This document shows, one piece after another, positions 12,727 to 26,229 of a stretch of 64,000 nt of DNA; the stretch's first letter is position 1, and every line of letters starts with the position of its first letter. This stretch comes from Eunapius fragilis (taxonomy: Eukaryota; Porifera; Demospongiae; Spongillida; Spongillidae). Below the pieces are notes generated by a model. That model did no database searches and was not told the origin of the DNA. It was given only the letters and a program-made list of their open reading frames with translations. The translations under genes and the position numbers were made by a program. The stretch is taken from NCBI GenBank assembly GCA_963681505.1, contig OY811974.1, positions 13,309,565 through 13,373,564 on the forward strand, read 5' to 3'.

Positions 12727-13108
12727 ACACCCCCATGATCACCTGATGTGAGGTGACCAACACCCCCATGATTACCTGATGTGCTGGTCTACTACATATG
12801 CCCAGTCTTGCAATCCTTTAAAGCAACAAAATGACCATCCAACCATCTGTCAGAGGTAATTTGAGAGGCCATTGAACTGTGGTACCTCTCATAACAATAG
12901 AGACATGACAGGCCTTAGCGACATGTTCCATCCCACAGGAGTAGGAGAGAGGGGATAGGGGGGAAGGGGGGATAGGGGGAGAGTATGAGTAAATGGGGAG
13001 GGGGGGGGGGGAAGGTACCATAGTCATAGGTCCAGACCACTTACCCACCCCTTACCTACCCCCCACCCCCCACCCCCCAAAAAAGGAGAACCACCATTTA
13101 ATTCTAAA

Positions 13109-13404
13109 CAGAGGCGGATCCGGGGGGGGGGGGGGGGGGCTATGGGGGCTGTAGCCCCCCCCTTTCAGATAAATAACGAAAATAATTACGACTAATTAAC
13201 TACATGTATATACGCGCTCACTGCATGTATTTTTATAATGTTATACCTGTATTAACTTATGCGCACAAAGTGAAGCATCGTTCCTACTTGAACCGAAATG
13301 GTATTTAATTAGTGCCCCATGCACAGATTTAGAATACAACTTTTTTATAATAAGCCCCCCCCCCCCCCCCCCCCCCCCTTTCAAAAATCCTGGATCCGCC
13401 CCTG
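13109..13404. mobile_element. MITE with CAGRGGCGGATCC termini and G/C homopolymers
   Basis: The left end CAGAGGCGGATCC is inverted at the right end as GGATCCGCCCCTG. A run of about 18 G follows the left terminus and a run of about 23 C precedes the right one, so the inverted repeat includes the homopolymers. About 200 bp of AT-rich DNA lies between. No coding sequence. Confidence 0.75.
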
Positions 13405-14387
13405 CTAAATCCATTCTGCAAGGTGGTGCAGTTTGATACAATCATCAGCTACATACTTTCACACTGTGCTCTCATTGGAACCAATCAGTATCCAATTTAA
13501 GCTCCCGTCAGAGGAATGTTGTTGTGCAATTTGACCCACCATTTTGATCCATCAAAGGCTGACCCAGCAGAGGGACATCAAAAGGCTTCTCTGCCACCAT
13601 TCAGAGCTAGTTCTCACCATCCACCCTCTTCACCCCAACTTCTCTGTTCATCTAATGTTGGTGTGAGCAGCACGTGGTTTGTATTTATTCATGCTTTCTG
13701 TGGAATCAATGGATAATTTTAACTTTGTGCTATGATAATTAATGAAATGATAGCTTGTATTAGTACACACTACTGTGGAAATGTTATGACCTCACAGATG
13801 CGGAAAATAATTGCTCTAAACCATAGTCGACCCCTCATGACAAAATGACAGTCCTTAATTGTCAGAGTATGTAGTGTACTTCTATTCTTTTTAACGCATT
13901 TCTCCCCCGATTTGTTCTAATTAAGTCGACTCTTGGTAAGGCCATTCTATCACGTACATGTACTAACTAAACAACGATTTAAGCAACCACATCTGTTGTA
14001 CATTAGAACCTAAAAGACTTGCACATTACATGGACTACAGCATGTTATGTATTTCATTTCATATGTGTGTGCATATGGGAACATGTTGTGGTACTCTGAT
14101 GTGCATTTTATGTTGTGGATCTGCATGCAAATCCATCTTACTCTAAAGCGTAACTAACCTGTGCTAGCTAGGGGTTAACATAGGTAACTAACCATGTGCA
14201 TGTAACTAACCATGTGCATGTGCTAGCCCAATTATTTGGTGCATCTCGCACTGTGGGCACACCAACCTTGCATTATGGCATTAAATGATAGAACAATGGC
14301 TTCTCTCTCCATACGATAACATTGCAACCTTTTGGTAAAGCCATCCATTTCGGCAGTGTGTTGATCATGACAACTTCGTTGGCATTG
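13405..14387. other. Intergenic DNA, no feature recognised
   Basis: AT-rich unique sequence. The longest open frame (66 codons at 13516) has no recognisable similarity and no convincing start context. No RNA gene was recognised. Confidence 0.5.
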
Positions 14388-14565
14388 TGCTATCAACCAC
14401 ACCCCTAACTATAGAGTGCCATCAACCACACCCCTAACTATAGAGTGCCATCAACCACACCCCTAACTATAGAGTGCCATCATCCACACCCTAACTATAG
14501 AGTGCCATCAACCACACCCCCTAACTATAGAGTGCCATCAACCACACCCCTAACTATAGAGTGCT
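14388..14565. repeat. 28-29-bp minisatellite
   Basis: Six copies of GCCATCAACCACACCCCTAA followed by CTATAGAGT, with small indels. Confidence 0.92.
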
Positions 14566-14811
14566 TTCATTACTATGCACGATAACTCTGATTGCAAATT
14601 ATTAATAGTTAATTGTATTTAGTCATCTTGTAATCGTGGGACCTCAGGAAGGGGTTAATTATTTTATACTAACAAGAATTGGACTGAGGACCGGGAAGTA
14701 CTGAATAATAGAGGGTACTGGACAGACCACACCTCCCATGGGAGGGGTCATAAAAAGGGAGACCTGTGATATGGTGGGTGTGGTCTTTGGTGAGCTTAGG
14801 CGGAATCAAAA

Positions 14812-14950
14812 AGGTTTGTCCCTATGTCTCTCTCACCTGGTCATCCTAAGGTTGTCCCTATGTCTCTACCACCTGGTCATCCTAAGGTTGTCCCTATGTC
14901 TCTCTCACCTGGTCATCCTAAGGTTGTCCCTATGTCTCTCCCACCTGTTA
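14812..14950. repeat. 34-bp minisatellite, copy 1
   Basis: Four copies of a unit containing CACCTGGTCATCCTAAGGTT and GTCCCTATGTCTCT. The same unit recurs at 15775-15995, in the partner copy of a larger duplication. Confidence 0.9.
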
Positions 14951-14974
14951 AATGTAATTACATAACTTATTCAC

Positions 14975-16740
14975 CTTGTTTCCTCCAATTCTTGAAATCA
15001 CACTGCACAGGGCAGTTTAAAACTTCAAGTATAATTGTTCTCAAAACCAATTTCCATTAGTCATTGGTAGAGATAGCCAAAGCATTGGTTGTTGCCATGG
15101 TGACCGAAATGTTTAGTGGATAGCTTATATAATGACTGCATGTGCCACTGTGTATTATAAGTGTACTACATTTATGTTCATGTATGCAGCCTCTTCAGGG
15201 CTGTTTGTCTGCAAAGACCTGAAATCTGATATCTGTAGCTCTGATCATCATGGTCATGTAATATTTCAAAACAAGACACCCCTCCCACCTAACCCACTGG
15301 GATTCTTAGGAAGGCAACTATATTTCCATAGAAGGCTATCAATGTCATGTGCAACTCAATGAATTCAATTATAACTTCAGTACATTCGTGTTGCAACATA
15401 GATGTTGAGGCTTTAAAATTTAATAATAAACGGGTCCCAAACAACACCCCACTGGCATTCTGTGAGAGCCTGCTTCCATGAACATTGCAACTATAAAAAT
15501 ATGATCAACAGTTTTGTTCCTGCTGCTCAAAGCGAACGTGCATTAGCCTTTGTAGGTATGCCCCTGATACTGGGCCGCTATATGGGTTGTAGTTATAATT
15601 GTAAGTAGTTTGGTATTCTATTTAAAGCGCATGTTCTTGTTCCGTTCGAATGTACGGCACAGGCTAGGTATGATGTTGCATACCTACCGTGAAACCAAAC
15701 TATGTTCTACCAAGGTCGACACAAGTTTTGAGCTGCAAAACACGCCAATAGGGGGAGGTCACAATCACATGTCACAATGTCATCCTAAGCTTGCCCCTAT
15801 GTCTCTCTCTCACCTGGTCATCCTAAGGTTCCCACCTAGTCATCCTAAGGTTCCCACCTGGTCATCCTAAGGTTCCCACCTGGTCATCCTAAGGTCGTCC
15901 CTATGTCTCTCCCACCTGGTCATCCTAAGGTTGTCCCTATGTCTCTCCCACCTGGCCACCCTAAGGTTGTTCCCACCTGGTCACCCTAAGATAAAATGTA
16001 ATTATATGACTTTGAAATACTAACAGATTTACTGCTGAGATGCACACATCTGTGTCAAAAATGTGTTTACCGTTACCAATGAATTCTTCCAGACCCTTTG
16101 AAAAATTATACCAATTTGAAGTTACTCATGTTCACGGCTTCAGATTATGTTGTTGTAACCCCCTTCCAGCTACCTAAGATTCCTCTTCTGCCTCATTTAG
16201 CTGTTTTTGGACAACTCTACTTTAGGTAAAACAAAAATATTCTAATGTTAATCGGTTAATCACCTTGTTGCCTCCAATTCTTGAAATCACAATGCACAGG
16301 CCAGTTTAAAACTTCAAGTATACTTGTTCCCTAAACCAATTTTGATTAGTCATCAGTAGAAAGCATTGGTTGTTGCCATGGTGACCGAAATGTTTAGTGG
16401 ATAGCTTATATAATGACTGCATATGTCACTGTGTATTATAAGTGTACTACATTTATGTGTATGTATATGCAGCCTCTTCAGGGCTGTTTGTCTGCAAAGA
16501 CCTGAAATCTGATATCTGTAGCTTTGATCATCATGGTCACCCAATAGTTCTGGGGTTTCCTTTGCTGGTGAAGTCAATATTTCAAACCCCCCCCCCCCCC
16601 CTCCCCCTCCCTCTTGACCCTCTGGGATTCTTAGGAAGGCAACTATATCTATATTCCCATAGAAGGCTATCACCTACGCAAAATGTTATGTGCAACTTAA
16701 TGAATCGATTGCAACTTCAGTACATGAAAATGTATAGTGT
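14975..16740. repeat. Segmental duplication, about 14975-15375 and 16258-16740
   Basis: Both segments carry TTGCCTCCAATTCTTGAAAT (or TTTCC...), GTTGTTGCCATGGTGACCGA, GTTTGTCTGCAAAGACCTGA and GGATTCTTAGGAAGGCAACT in the same order. Copy 2 has an additional C run at about 16587-16600. The second 34-bp array (15775-15995) lies between the two copies. Neither copy has a recognisable gene. Confidence 0.85.
15775..15995. repeat. 34-bp minisatellite, copy 2
   Basis: About eight degenerate copies of the CACCTGGTCATCCTAAGGTT unit, several shortened to about 21 bp by loss of the GTCCCTATGTCTC part. Confidence 0.85.
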
Positions 16741-16954
16741 TGCACACAACATATAATCTATGCACGCAACATGTTGCCTAATATGTTAAAGCAACACTCA
16801 CCATGTATGATGGTTCCGTCAGATGGTCTCTAGGCCAGTGCAGGGTTTGCATGCAGAATAGACAAGGAAAGTCAACAGAACTGGAATTTTGAGATACTGG
16901 AAACAAACACCATACCCTGTTGTCGCTCGACACTTGTTTGAACCTTTAGCTGCT

Positions 16955-19125
16955 CTCGTACGAAGTGGAGTGCGTCTGCCTGGCTGAAGCAGAGGGGCTA
17001 ACAAAAGAAGAGATAGTCAAGGACTACAAAGATGTGTTTAGCGCGGGACCGGCTGCCTGGCGGGAGAATACGACATCTCGGTGGACAGTTCGATACCAGC
17101 AGTACAGAATAGACTCCGACGAATTCCACTTACAGGCTGTAGAAGAGAAATTGAAAGCAATGGAGAAGGATGGGTGGATTACTAAAGTAGACACCTCGAC
17201 AGGTTGGATCAGTATATTCTAACGGCCGTATGGAAAGCTGACAAAGCACAAGTCAGAGTCTGCCTGGATCCGCGAGACCTTAATACAGAAATCAAACAGA
17301 GTCACTTTCAGATGCCTACCATGGATGACGTCCTGCCTTTGTTGGGCGGAGCCAAGGTATTCAGTCTCTTAGATGTCAAATATGGGTTTATGCACGTTCG
17401 TTTAAGTGAACGCTCAAGTTGGCTGACAACCTTCTGGGGACCCACATGTAGATATAGGTAGCGACGACTACCCTTTGTGATATCCTCAGCACCAAAAGAG
17501 TTCCAAAGAAGGCTGCAAGCTGCATTACACGGCCTCGAGGGGGTAGCAGTGGTTGCAGATGACATGGAAAAGGAACCTCTGGGGCAGAAGCTCACCGAAA
17601 TCATGATGAAGCATTGCTACAGCTGTTGAAGAGAGCCAGGGAATGCAACATAAAGCTAAACAGAAACAAAAGGAGGTTTCGCATGTCAGAACTATTATAT
17701 ATTGGACACCAGATCTCGGAAAAAGGGATAAGACCTGATCCAGCTAAAGTAACGGCAGTAAAGGGAATGGCTGCACCCAAATCAGCCACAGATGTCCGAA
17801 GGTTTCTAGGCATGTGCAACTATCTGTCATGCTTCATCCCAAAACTAGTGAGCCACTAAGGTGCCTCACATGCAGAGCACAATATCGGTGGGGAACTGCA
17901 AAACAAATGGCATTCGATAAGGTGAAGGAACTCATTAGTGAAGACCAGTTACTGGCATTCCGGCTATGATGTAACAAAACTTGTGGTAATACAATGTGAC
18001 GCCAGGGGAGAAGGGCTGGGGGCAACGTTGCTGCAAGAAGTGCGACCAATCACCTCAGCATCCAGAGCACTCTCAAAACGAGCTGAAAAAAATTATGTAG
18101 CATTGGAATTGGAGTGCTTGGCTCTATGGCACGAAAGTTCGCGTAGAAACTGATCACAAGCCACTGGAAACGATCACTCGGAAATCCATCCTGTCCGCTC
18201 CACGGCGATTGCAGCGGATGCTGTTGACATTGCAACGTTATAACCTGGATGTGGTCTACCACCCGAGTAGCCAACAAGTCATTGCAGATACCTTGTCCCG
18301 ACTTCCAGTATAGAAATGAGAGAGGAAGGGGATCATCACAGCAAGAGGTTCTCAACATAGCAACAATGGAGGAAGAGTCCCAAGAGCTGAGCAGGATTAA
18401 GGAACGGGATTATGTTAGGGTCAAGGATCAGAGATTAGTAGAGGTACAAAGAGTGGCAGCAACTGATCCAGAACAAAGAACATTGAACCAGGTGATCCGA
18501 CAGGGTGGCCCACCAGAATTCATGAAGTCCCTGCAAGCATTCAAAGTTATTGGACGTTTCGAGAGCAACTGCATGGTGATACAAGATGGAATTATATACA
18601 AAGGAGGGCAAGTAGAAGTGCCCCAACTACTCCGAGAAGATGATTTAAGGCGACTGCACTCCAGCCATATGGGAAGTGAAGCAACCCTAAGACGAGCAAA
18701 GGATGCGGTTAATTGGCCCAAGATGGCAGAGGACATCACGAGAGTGACAAAGCAGTGCCCAGTATGTGAAGAGGCAACCTATAGACAAATTACTGGTGCA
18801 ATGATATACCAAAGCTCCCATGGGCTAAAGTCGGGATGGATTTATTCGCAGTCAGAGGGAAAGAATACCTCATAATTGTAGACTATTTGACTGATTTTTT
18901 TGAGGTGGCTGAGTTATCGAACACCATATATATATATGGCAGCAACACATGCGACGAAGCAGCAATTTGCAAGGGCATGGGATCCGTCATTCTCTGGGAA
19001 TTCCAGCACTCGGTCTCCTCGCCATATAACAGCAGGTCCAACGGCAAAGAGGAGTCGGCCATCAAAATCGCAAAGAGGCCGTGGGGGAAGTCACCTTACC
19101 CGGAAATCAAGATAGTCGTCCGGTG
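16955..19125 (+). mobile_element. Decayed Ty3/gypsy retrotransposon pol region
   Basis: Reverse transcriptase signatures are in order: DGWITKV near 17170, VCLDPRDLN near 17260, VFSLLDVKYGF near 17360, VISSAPKEFQRR near 17480 and a degenerate catalytic box VADDM near 17555. An RNase H part follows (QCDARGEGLGATL near 17995, ELECLAL), then the integrase zinc-binding region (LHSSHMGSEATLRRA, CPVCEE near 18650-18770) and an integrase core start (MDLFAVRGKEYL near 18835). Several frameshifts, at least two stops and missing core segments interrupt it, so it is non-functional. No LTRs, primer-binding site or gag were seen. The family call comes from the RT-RNaseH-integrase order and the motifs. Confidence 0.88.
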
Positions 19126-19139
19126 AGGGATAACTCAGA

Positions 19140-20578
19140 GGTCAGCAAGAACTTCACACCCGTCCCATCAGACAATGGGAGTACCCAGGCCAAGGGACCC
19201 CATCAAGGAGTTACCCAGAGTGCCAACCCAGTGTGAAGTGACAACACTCAGTGGCAGGACAAGCAGGAACCCAAATCTCGTTATTTGGAACAATAACAAT
19301 ATTGACTTGTTGGGGGGGGGGGGGGGGGGGGGGAGATGTTTGGGGTATCCTTTAGGGGTCTGCGTATGTGCGCATGCGCGGTGATTAAAATACTTATGCT
19401 GCATGTGCGCTGGTTGTATCGCCATTGTGAGATATATTTGTGGTCATCCTTGAACTCTCAAAAAAAAGTCGCACTCGCGACTGCCTGCATATATCGTGAA
19501 CTGTCTTCTGGTAGCAATTCGATACCCCAGATGTGTTAGTAAAAAATGTAATTTTTTAAAAATTGTTGGTGCTGCGCAGTTGCTTCTTACTTTCTAATGC
19601 GTGCAAGTGACAGCGCGTGCGCAATGAGAGCTGTTTTCCGAGTGTTAAGTATGTCCCGATTTATTCAAGCAACTGGATAACTTTCTTGGTCTGCTTCCGT
19701 TCTTCAGCCATGTCCCCGATTTGAGTATATATTGAGCTCGACAAACACTGATATGAGCAGAGGCAGGGGGGGGGGGGGGGGGGGGGGGGGGGTAGCGGCC
19801 CGCCAAATATATCTCATTTAACGACTAATTGAACCTCATCGTTGTTAATTTGTGTTGTTAATTTGTGAATTCATTAATTACCCCCACCCGCAAATTAATT
19901 GAGATTTAGATATAGGCGTGAGGCATGGGGGCTACTCCCACTCTCTCATGCCAAATAATTAATTTGATGGAACTAATCATTTTCTTAATTGTGCATCTGC
20001 CTCACTAATCAAAAGACCGCCGCCCAGAAATATTAAAATGACAGCGCAACGGAAGATAGCAATGGAGCGACATTGGAATGCACGCTTGTCATGGGAGTAG
20101 TGATAACGTCTGAAATGCTGTTTTTCAAATTCACAATCCCTGCCCTATATATGTAAGTATTATCTTCAGCCGTTCGAATACTACGTGCCTCGATGCAGAT
20201 CAGTTGCGGTAGTCGGTCTACTAATAGACTTTGTGTCAAGCTCAGGAGGTTTTTGAGAAAAACGGCGTAGTAACTTTTGGTCTACATTATCGATGAACTT
20301 GTAATTTTAGGAATTTCTCTGTTATACGTTTTGGAGAAATATATATGTATCTTGGATTCAGCATCAGCTTTAATTTATTTTTGTGTAAAAACACACTGAA
20401 AACAGACTGAAAAATATATATGTATCCTGGATTCAGAATCAGCCTTTAATCTTTTGGTGTAAAACATATGTTGATTGCTGGTCTCTGAACAGTGAATCGA
20501 AATCAAATCCACTTGTGGCTGCATCCTTAAGTAATTGGTTGTGGCAAAATAATTAGCTTGCTTGCATGCTAATAGGAG
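19140..20578. other. Intergenic DNA with two G tracts, no gene recognised
   Basis: G runs of about 22 bp (19312-19333) and about 25 bp (19767-19792) sit in otherwise AT-rich DNA. The second follows GAGCAGAGGCAGG, possibly the end of a G-tract element, but no partner terminus was found. Two near-copies of a stretch containing ATATATATGTATC-TGGATTCAG lie at about 20340-20370 and 20412-20445. Confidence 0.5.
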
Positions 20579-20579
20579 C

Positions 20580-21500
20580 TCCAGGATGAACAGCACAAGG
20601 TTGAGTATGTGTGCCCCTGGTGAACAGCACAAGGTTGAGTATGTGTGCCCTGGTGAACAGCACAAGGTTGAGTATGTGTGCCCCTGGTGAACAGCACAAG
20701 GTTGAGTATGTGTGCCCTGGTGAACAGCACAAGGTTGAGTATGTGTGCCCCTGGTGAACAGCACAAGGTTGAGTATGTGTGCCCTGGTGAACAGCACAAG
20801 GTTGAGTATGTGTGCCCTGGTGAACAGCACAAGGTTGAGTATGTGTGCCCTGGTGAACAGCACAAGGTTGAGTATGTGTGCCCCTGGTGAACAGCACAAG
20901 GTTGAGTATGTGTGCCCTGGTGAACAGCACAAGGTTGAGTATGTGTGCCCTGGTGACCAGCACAAGGTTGAGTATGTGTGCCCTGGTGAACAGCACAAGG
21001 TTGAGTATGTGTGCCCCTGGTGAACAGCACAAGGTTGAGTATGTGTGCCCTGGTGACCAGCACAAGGTTGAGTATGTGTGCCCCTGGTGACCAGCACAAG
21101 GTTGAGTATGTGTACCCTGGTGACCAGCACAAGGCTGAGTATGTGTGCCCTGGTGACCAGCACAAGGTTGAGTATGTGTGCCCTGGTGAACAGCACAAGG
21201 TTGAGTATGTGTGCCCTGGTGACCAGCACAAGGCTGAGTATGTGTGCCCTGGTGACCAGCACAAGGTTGAGTATGTGTACCCTGGTGACCAGCACAAGGC
21301 TGAGTATGTGTGCCCTGGTGAACAGCACAAGGTTGAGTATGTGTGCCCCTGGTGAACAGCACAAGGTTGAGTATGTGTGCCCTGGTGACCAGCACAAGGC
21401 TGAGTATGTGTGCCCTGGTGACCAGCACAAGGTTGAGTATGTGTGCCCTGGTGAACAGCACAAGGCTGAGTATGTGTGCCCTGGTGACCAGTTACAAGGC
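20580..21500. repeat. 33/34-bp minisatellite
   Basis: About 27 copies of CCTGGTGAACAGCACAAGGT followed by TGAGTATGTGTGC. Units are 33 bp, or 34 bp when one C is added, and vary at two sites (AAC/ACC and GTT/GCT), giving long open frames on both strands. Switching between 33 and 34 bp breaks each frame, and there is no start, signal or splice context, so I read it as non-coding satellite. Confidence 0.92.
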
Positions 21501-21632
21501 CTGTATGCTGCTTAACACCTATGCACCTAGTTCAAGAAATATGACCAAATGACATTCGATGTGAAGAGATTGAAAAACAGGTGCACAACAGACACGGTGA
21601 GTTAAAATGAAATGCTGATTACATCACCACAT

Positions 21633-23697
21633 TCATTTGCCATCCTCCTTCTCTTCTATCAGCCGCTGGAATTAAAAGCACAATGTAAACCACATGCCAC
21701 CAGAGTTTCATATACCCACCCCACAAAAAGCTCCACCCCTAAGCCATTACATGCATAACCCTCACTATGCTTATAGATATCACCCCTCCCTAGACACCCC
21801 TCACCCCTTCCTAATAACTCCCCATCCCCTCCCTCTCCCTCCCCTCACCCTTCCTAAACACTCCCCTCCCCCTTCCTTAAACACTCTCACCCCTCACCCC
21901 TCCTTAAACACTCCCCTTCCCCTCACCCTTCCCTAAACTATCCCTCCCCCTCACCCTTCCCTAAACTATCCCTCCCCCTCACCCTTCCCTAAACACTCTT
22001 CCCCCTCACTCCTCCCTAAACACTCCCCTCCCCTCCCCCTCATACCAAAGCTGCAGGGACATCCATCCTGGACTCATCAGAGAACATGTCCAGCTGTGGC
22101 ACATCCTTACACTGCCTGAGGAGGTCACCCAGTTCATCACCACTCTCTGCAAAGGCTGGCTTCTACAACAGAGAGAAGTACACCATTGGACCATACCTCC
22201 CTATACACATGGAGTACACCATTGGACCATACCTCCCTATACACATGGAGTACACCATTGGACCATATCTCCCTATACACACGGAGTACACCATTGGACC
22301 ATATCTCCCTATACACATGGAGTACACCATTGGACCATACCTCCCTATACACATGGAGTACACCATTGGACCATATCTCCCTATACACATGGAGTACACC
22401 ATTGGACCATATCTCCCTATACACATGGAGTACACCATTGGACCATACCTCCCTATACACATGGAGTACACCATTGGACCATACCTCCCTATACACATGG
22501 AGTACACCATTGGACCATACCTCCCTATACACATGGAGTACTCCATTGGACCATACCTCCCTATACACATGGAGTACACCATTGGACCATACCTCCCTAT
22601 ACACACAAATCTCATAAATGACATTCCATTCATCTCACAAACACTTTACCACACACACACACAACCACATACACACACACTGGTGCAAACTAACCAGCTC
22701 TGTGAAATCCACAACGACATAGCCATCATTATGACTAACAAGTGTGACAGAAGGATGACGTGAGAGTGTCGTACCATCTGGTGTTGTCTGGAGAGAGGGG
22801 GAGGAGATGAGATGGAAAAGAGGTGAGGGGAGGAAGGAAGAGAGGAGGAGGAGGGGGAAGAAGGAGGAGGGGGAAGAGAGGAGGGAGGGGAAGAGGAGGG
22901 AGGGGGAAGAGACGAGAGAGGAGGGAGGAGAGAGGGGGAAGAGAGGAGGAAGAAGGGAGGGGAAAGGAGGGAGGGGAAGAGGAGGGTGGGGGAAGAGAGG
23001 AGGGAGGATGGAGGGGGAGGAGGAGGGAGGGGGAAGAGAGAGGAGGGAGGGTTAGGCAGCAAAAAGATGTGTGAGAGATGGTGACAGTGTTAAGGTGAAG
23101 CACACCACTCACGCATGCAGCTTTGCCTTGCCATTAACTCACACTTCCTTCATTATTGCTGGGACATGAGTCCTGGGTGTTGTAAGGTACCTTGGATGTC
23201 AGGTGTGAGCCAAATATGTGTACAGAGGAAGGTGATGGGATCTGAACGAGAGGGGAAAGGGAGGAGGGAGGGGAGAAGGGAGGAGGGAGGGGAGAAGGAA
23301 GGAGGGAGGGGAGAAGGGAGGAGGGAGGGGAGAAGGGAGGAGGGAGGGGAGAAGGGAGGAGGGAGGGGAGAAAGGGGAGGGAGGGGAAAAGGGGGAGGGA
23401 GGGGAGAAGGGGGGGGGAGGGGAGAAGGGGGAGGGAGGGGAGAAGGGGGAGGGAGGGGAGAAGGGGGGAGGGGTGGGAGGAGATGGAGGGAGGGAGGGGA
23501 AGGAGGGAAAGGGTTAGTGATAAAGGAGACCAGTGTATGGAATGTAGTGATGTGTGCCTAAATGAGGTAGACATTCTTACATTAGATTGAGCTGTGGTAG
23601 GTAAGAAGGGCAGTTGGAGAGTTCTGCAAGGATCGGCTGGACTGGAGTATGTGTGTGTGCATGTGTGTTAACAAGAATGTGTGTGTTACTAAGAAGA

Positions 23698-23736
<39 letters not shown>

Positions 23737-26193
23737 CATGCACACACAGCTGCACAGATCACTTGCCTACAGGCGACCTCTGCTACAGGCTTATCAACTG
23801 ATTCTGGTGATCTGGCAATGAAGGAAAGAAGCATAAGCTCAGCGTATGATGACCACACCCACATCACCTCACACTCCACCCAATGCCATCTACACATTCT
23901 CGTCTGGGGTTTAAGCCACACCCACACTAACATGACCTCCCACAACCATGTCAAACCTGTCTGGTAAGGTAATAACTGGTTGATAGTCAACAGCCAATAA
24001 TATTGTTCCATTTGGACAACTTGTCTTCGCAAACACCACATGCTTGAAGTCTATGATCAGGAAGGGTACTGCATCTAAGGCTATGATTCCAAATAAACCC
24101 CACCTTTCTTCTGTTGCTCTGAGAGATCAGGTGGCCCAACATACAAATTAAATCTGAGAGAGAGAGGGGGAGGGAGAGAAGAGAGAAGTGAGACGAGGGG
24201 AGAGAGAGGAGGGGAGAGAGGAAGAGGGAGAGAGAGGGAAAGGGAGAGAGGGGGGAGCGAAAGAGGGAGGAGAGAGGGAGGGAGAGAAAGGGAGAGAGAA
24301 AAAAGAAGAGAGATGAGATGGAGGAGAGAAAGAGAGGAGAGAGCAAATAGAGGGAGGGGGAGAAGGGAGCGAGAGAGAGTTAGCGGTGCACTTTGGTGGG
24401 ATGACTAAGAGGTGGGCATTATCTGGGGGTTTCAGGGCAATCAGGAGAGTAGGTTTCAAAGACATACTTGAAGTGAAACTCTCCATTAACGCGAGACAAA
24501 CGATATGCAGGTGTGGTCCGAGAGATGGCCAGGAGAGACTTAAGCATCAGTGTCAGCCGAGGGTAGAGAACATGGGTAATCGAGACAGTCACATCCCTCT
24601 GGCTGGCGTGTATGTGGAAAGAACAGTGATCATGGGGTGCATGTGGGGAACAGGTGCACAGGGGCAGCTGTCACATGGGGTCCATGTGGGTAATTTCATA
24701 TACATATATTTGCCACCCTTTTTGCATCATAGTCTAGTTTAGACATGCTGCTTTCCCTATGGGCTCTCCTCATAATATTGCTGTACATTTGTATACCCTA
24801 TAGTGTACAGTTTTTAAACGGCAAGGATTAAAATTTTCATTTTGTTTGTGACCTCCCTCATTTTGGTTTAGCATAACTTTAGCCTGCAACATTCTTGTCA
24901 GATCAATTTGTACTTAAACATTGTCAGTACGCAAAAATGATTCATTTTAATAACATCTTAGCTGTACCATGAATGGGGTCATGAATTTGTAATGAAGTAT
25001 GACCTATCCAAAAATATTAAAATACAGTTACTATTCCGACCAAACTTTTACCATAGTTAGCTAATCATAACACAAACATATTTAGCTAAACATCTTTCTG
25101 GAATACATATTCTCCAGGTTGGGACAGCTCATAAAATGGTTGGTAACCATTTCCCCCTCCTTACAACAGTTTGTTTGTTTAGGGCAGTAGATATGACAGA
25201 GCCATGCTGTCACAACAAAGCTACCACAATCAAAGCTAACTAATGATAGTCATATTGAAAGCACCCATAGCTGCCTACACTGCCCTATAGACAAACTGTG
25301 GAAAAATGGCTACCAAACATTTCATGAGCTGTCCCAGCCCGGAGAATATGTATCCCAGAAAGATGTTTAGTTAAAGATGTTTGTGGTATGATTAGGTAAC
25401 TATGGTTAGAATAGTATTTTTAGATAGGTCATACTTCATTCCAATTTCATGACCCCATTCTTGGTACGTGCTAAGAGGTTATTAAAATTAATCATTTTTG
25501 TGTTCTGCTCTGTATTTACAATGTTTAAGTACAAATTGATCTGACAAGAATGTTGCAGGGCTAAAGATATGCTAAACTGAAATGAGCGACGTCACAAAGA
25601 AAATGAAAATTTTAATTCCTTGCATTTTAAAAACTGTACACTATAGGGTATACAAATGTACAGCAATTTTGCATGTTCCTATGGTGAGAGCATATAGGGA
25701 AAATAGCATGTCCAAACTAGACTATGATGCTAAAAAGGTGGCAAAATATATATATAGAATTACCCATGTGGGAACAGGTGCACAGGGGAAGCTGTCACAT
25801 GGGCTGCATGTGGAGAACAGGTGGGTACACAGTGCTCACCTCTCGTCAAGGTTAATAGACCACACCTCTAAGACCACAGTGTTTTGCTGAAAGCAGACCA
25901 AACATTGATAAACTATATTTCTCCTCCCTATTCTATCTTTCCTTCTCCATCTCAATCCCTCCTCCACTTTATCTCTCCTCCTCCTCAACCTCTCTTCCAT
26001 CCCCTACTCAATTTCATTGCTCCTCCTCCCCACACCACCTCAACTCCTATGTACCCCCTCTGTACCTCAACAGTTTCCATTTGTATCTCAATACAAACTG
26101 GATTATTTCGTTCGGGCAGTCGGCCTCCAAGGGTCTTTTTTAACTCTCCGCTCACCTGCTTGTCATCGACAATGCTGAGGTTGAACTGAAAGG

Positions 26194-26229
<36 letters not shown>

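Noticed and set aside
20580-21500. CRISPR-like array
   Set aside because: Repeats are directly adjacent without unique spacers, in an animal genome; it is a minisatellite.
20375-21515. Repeat proteins of up to 362 aa over 20.4-21.5 kb
   Set aside because: They come from a 33-bp satellite whose length is a multiple of three. Units of 34 bp break every frame and both strands are open.
22086-22763. 225-aa protein with 12-residue EYTIGPYLPIHM repeats
   Set aside because: It lies on the plus strand inside ATG13 introns on the other strand. The 36-bp satellite explains the frame, and its start overlaps the antisense of a real ATG13 exon.
23531-23557. Possible extra 27-nt ATG13 exon
   Set aside because: It has an acceptor but a weak GTCTCC donor, and joining it to the next exon creates a stop.
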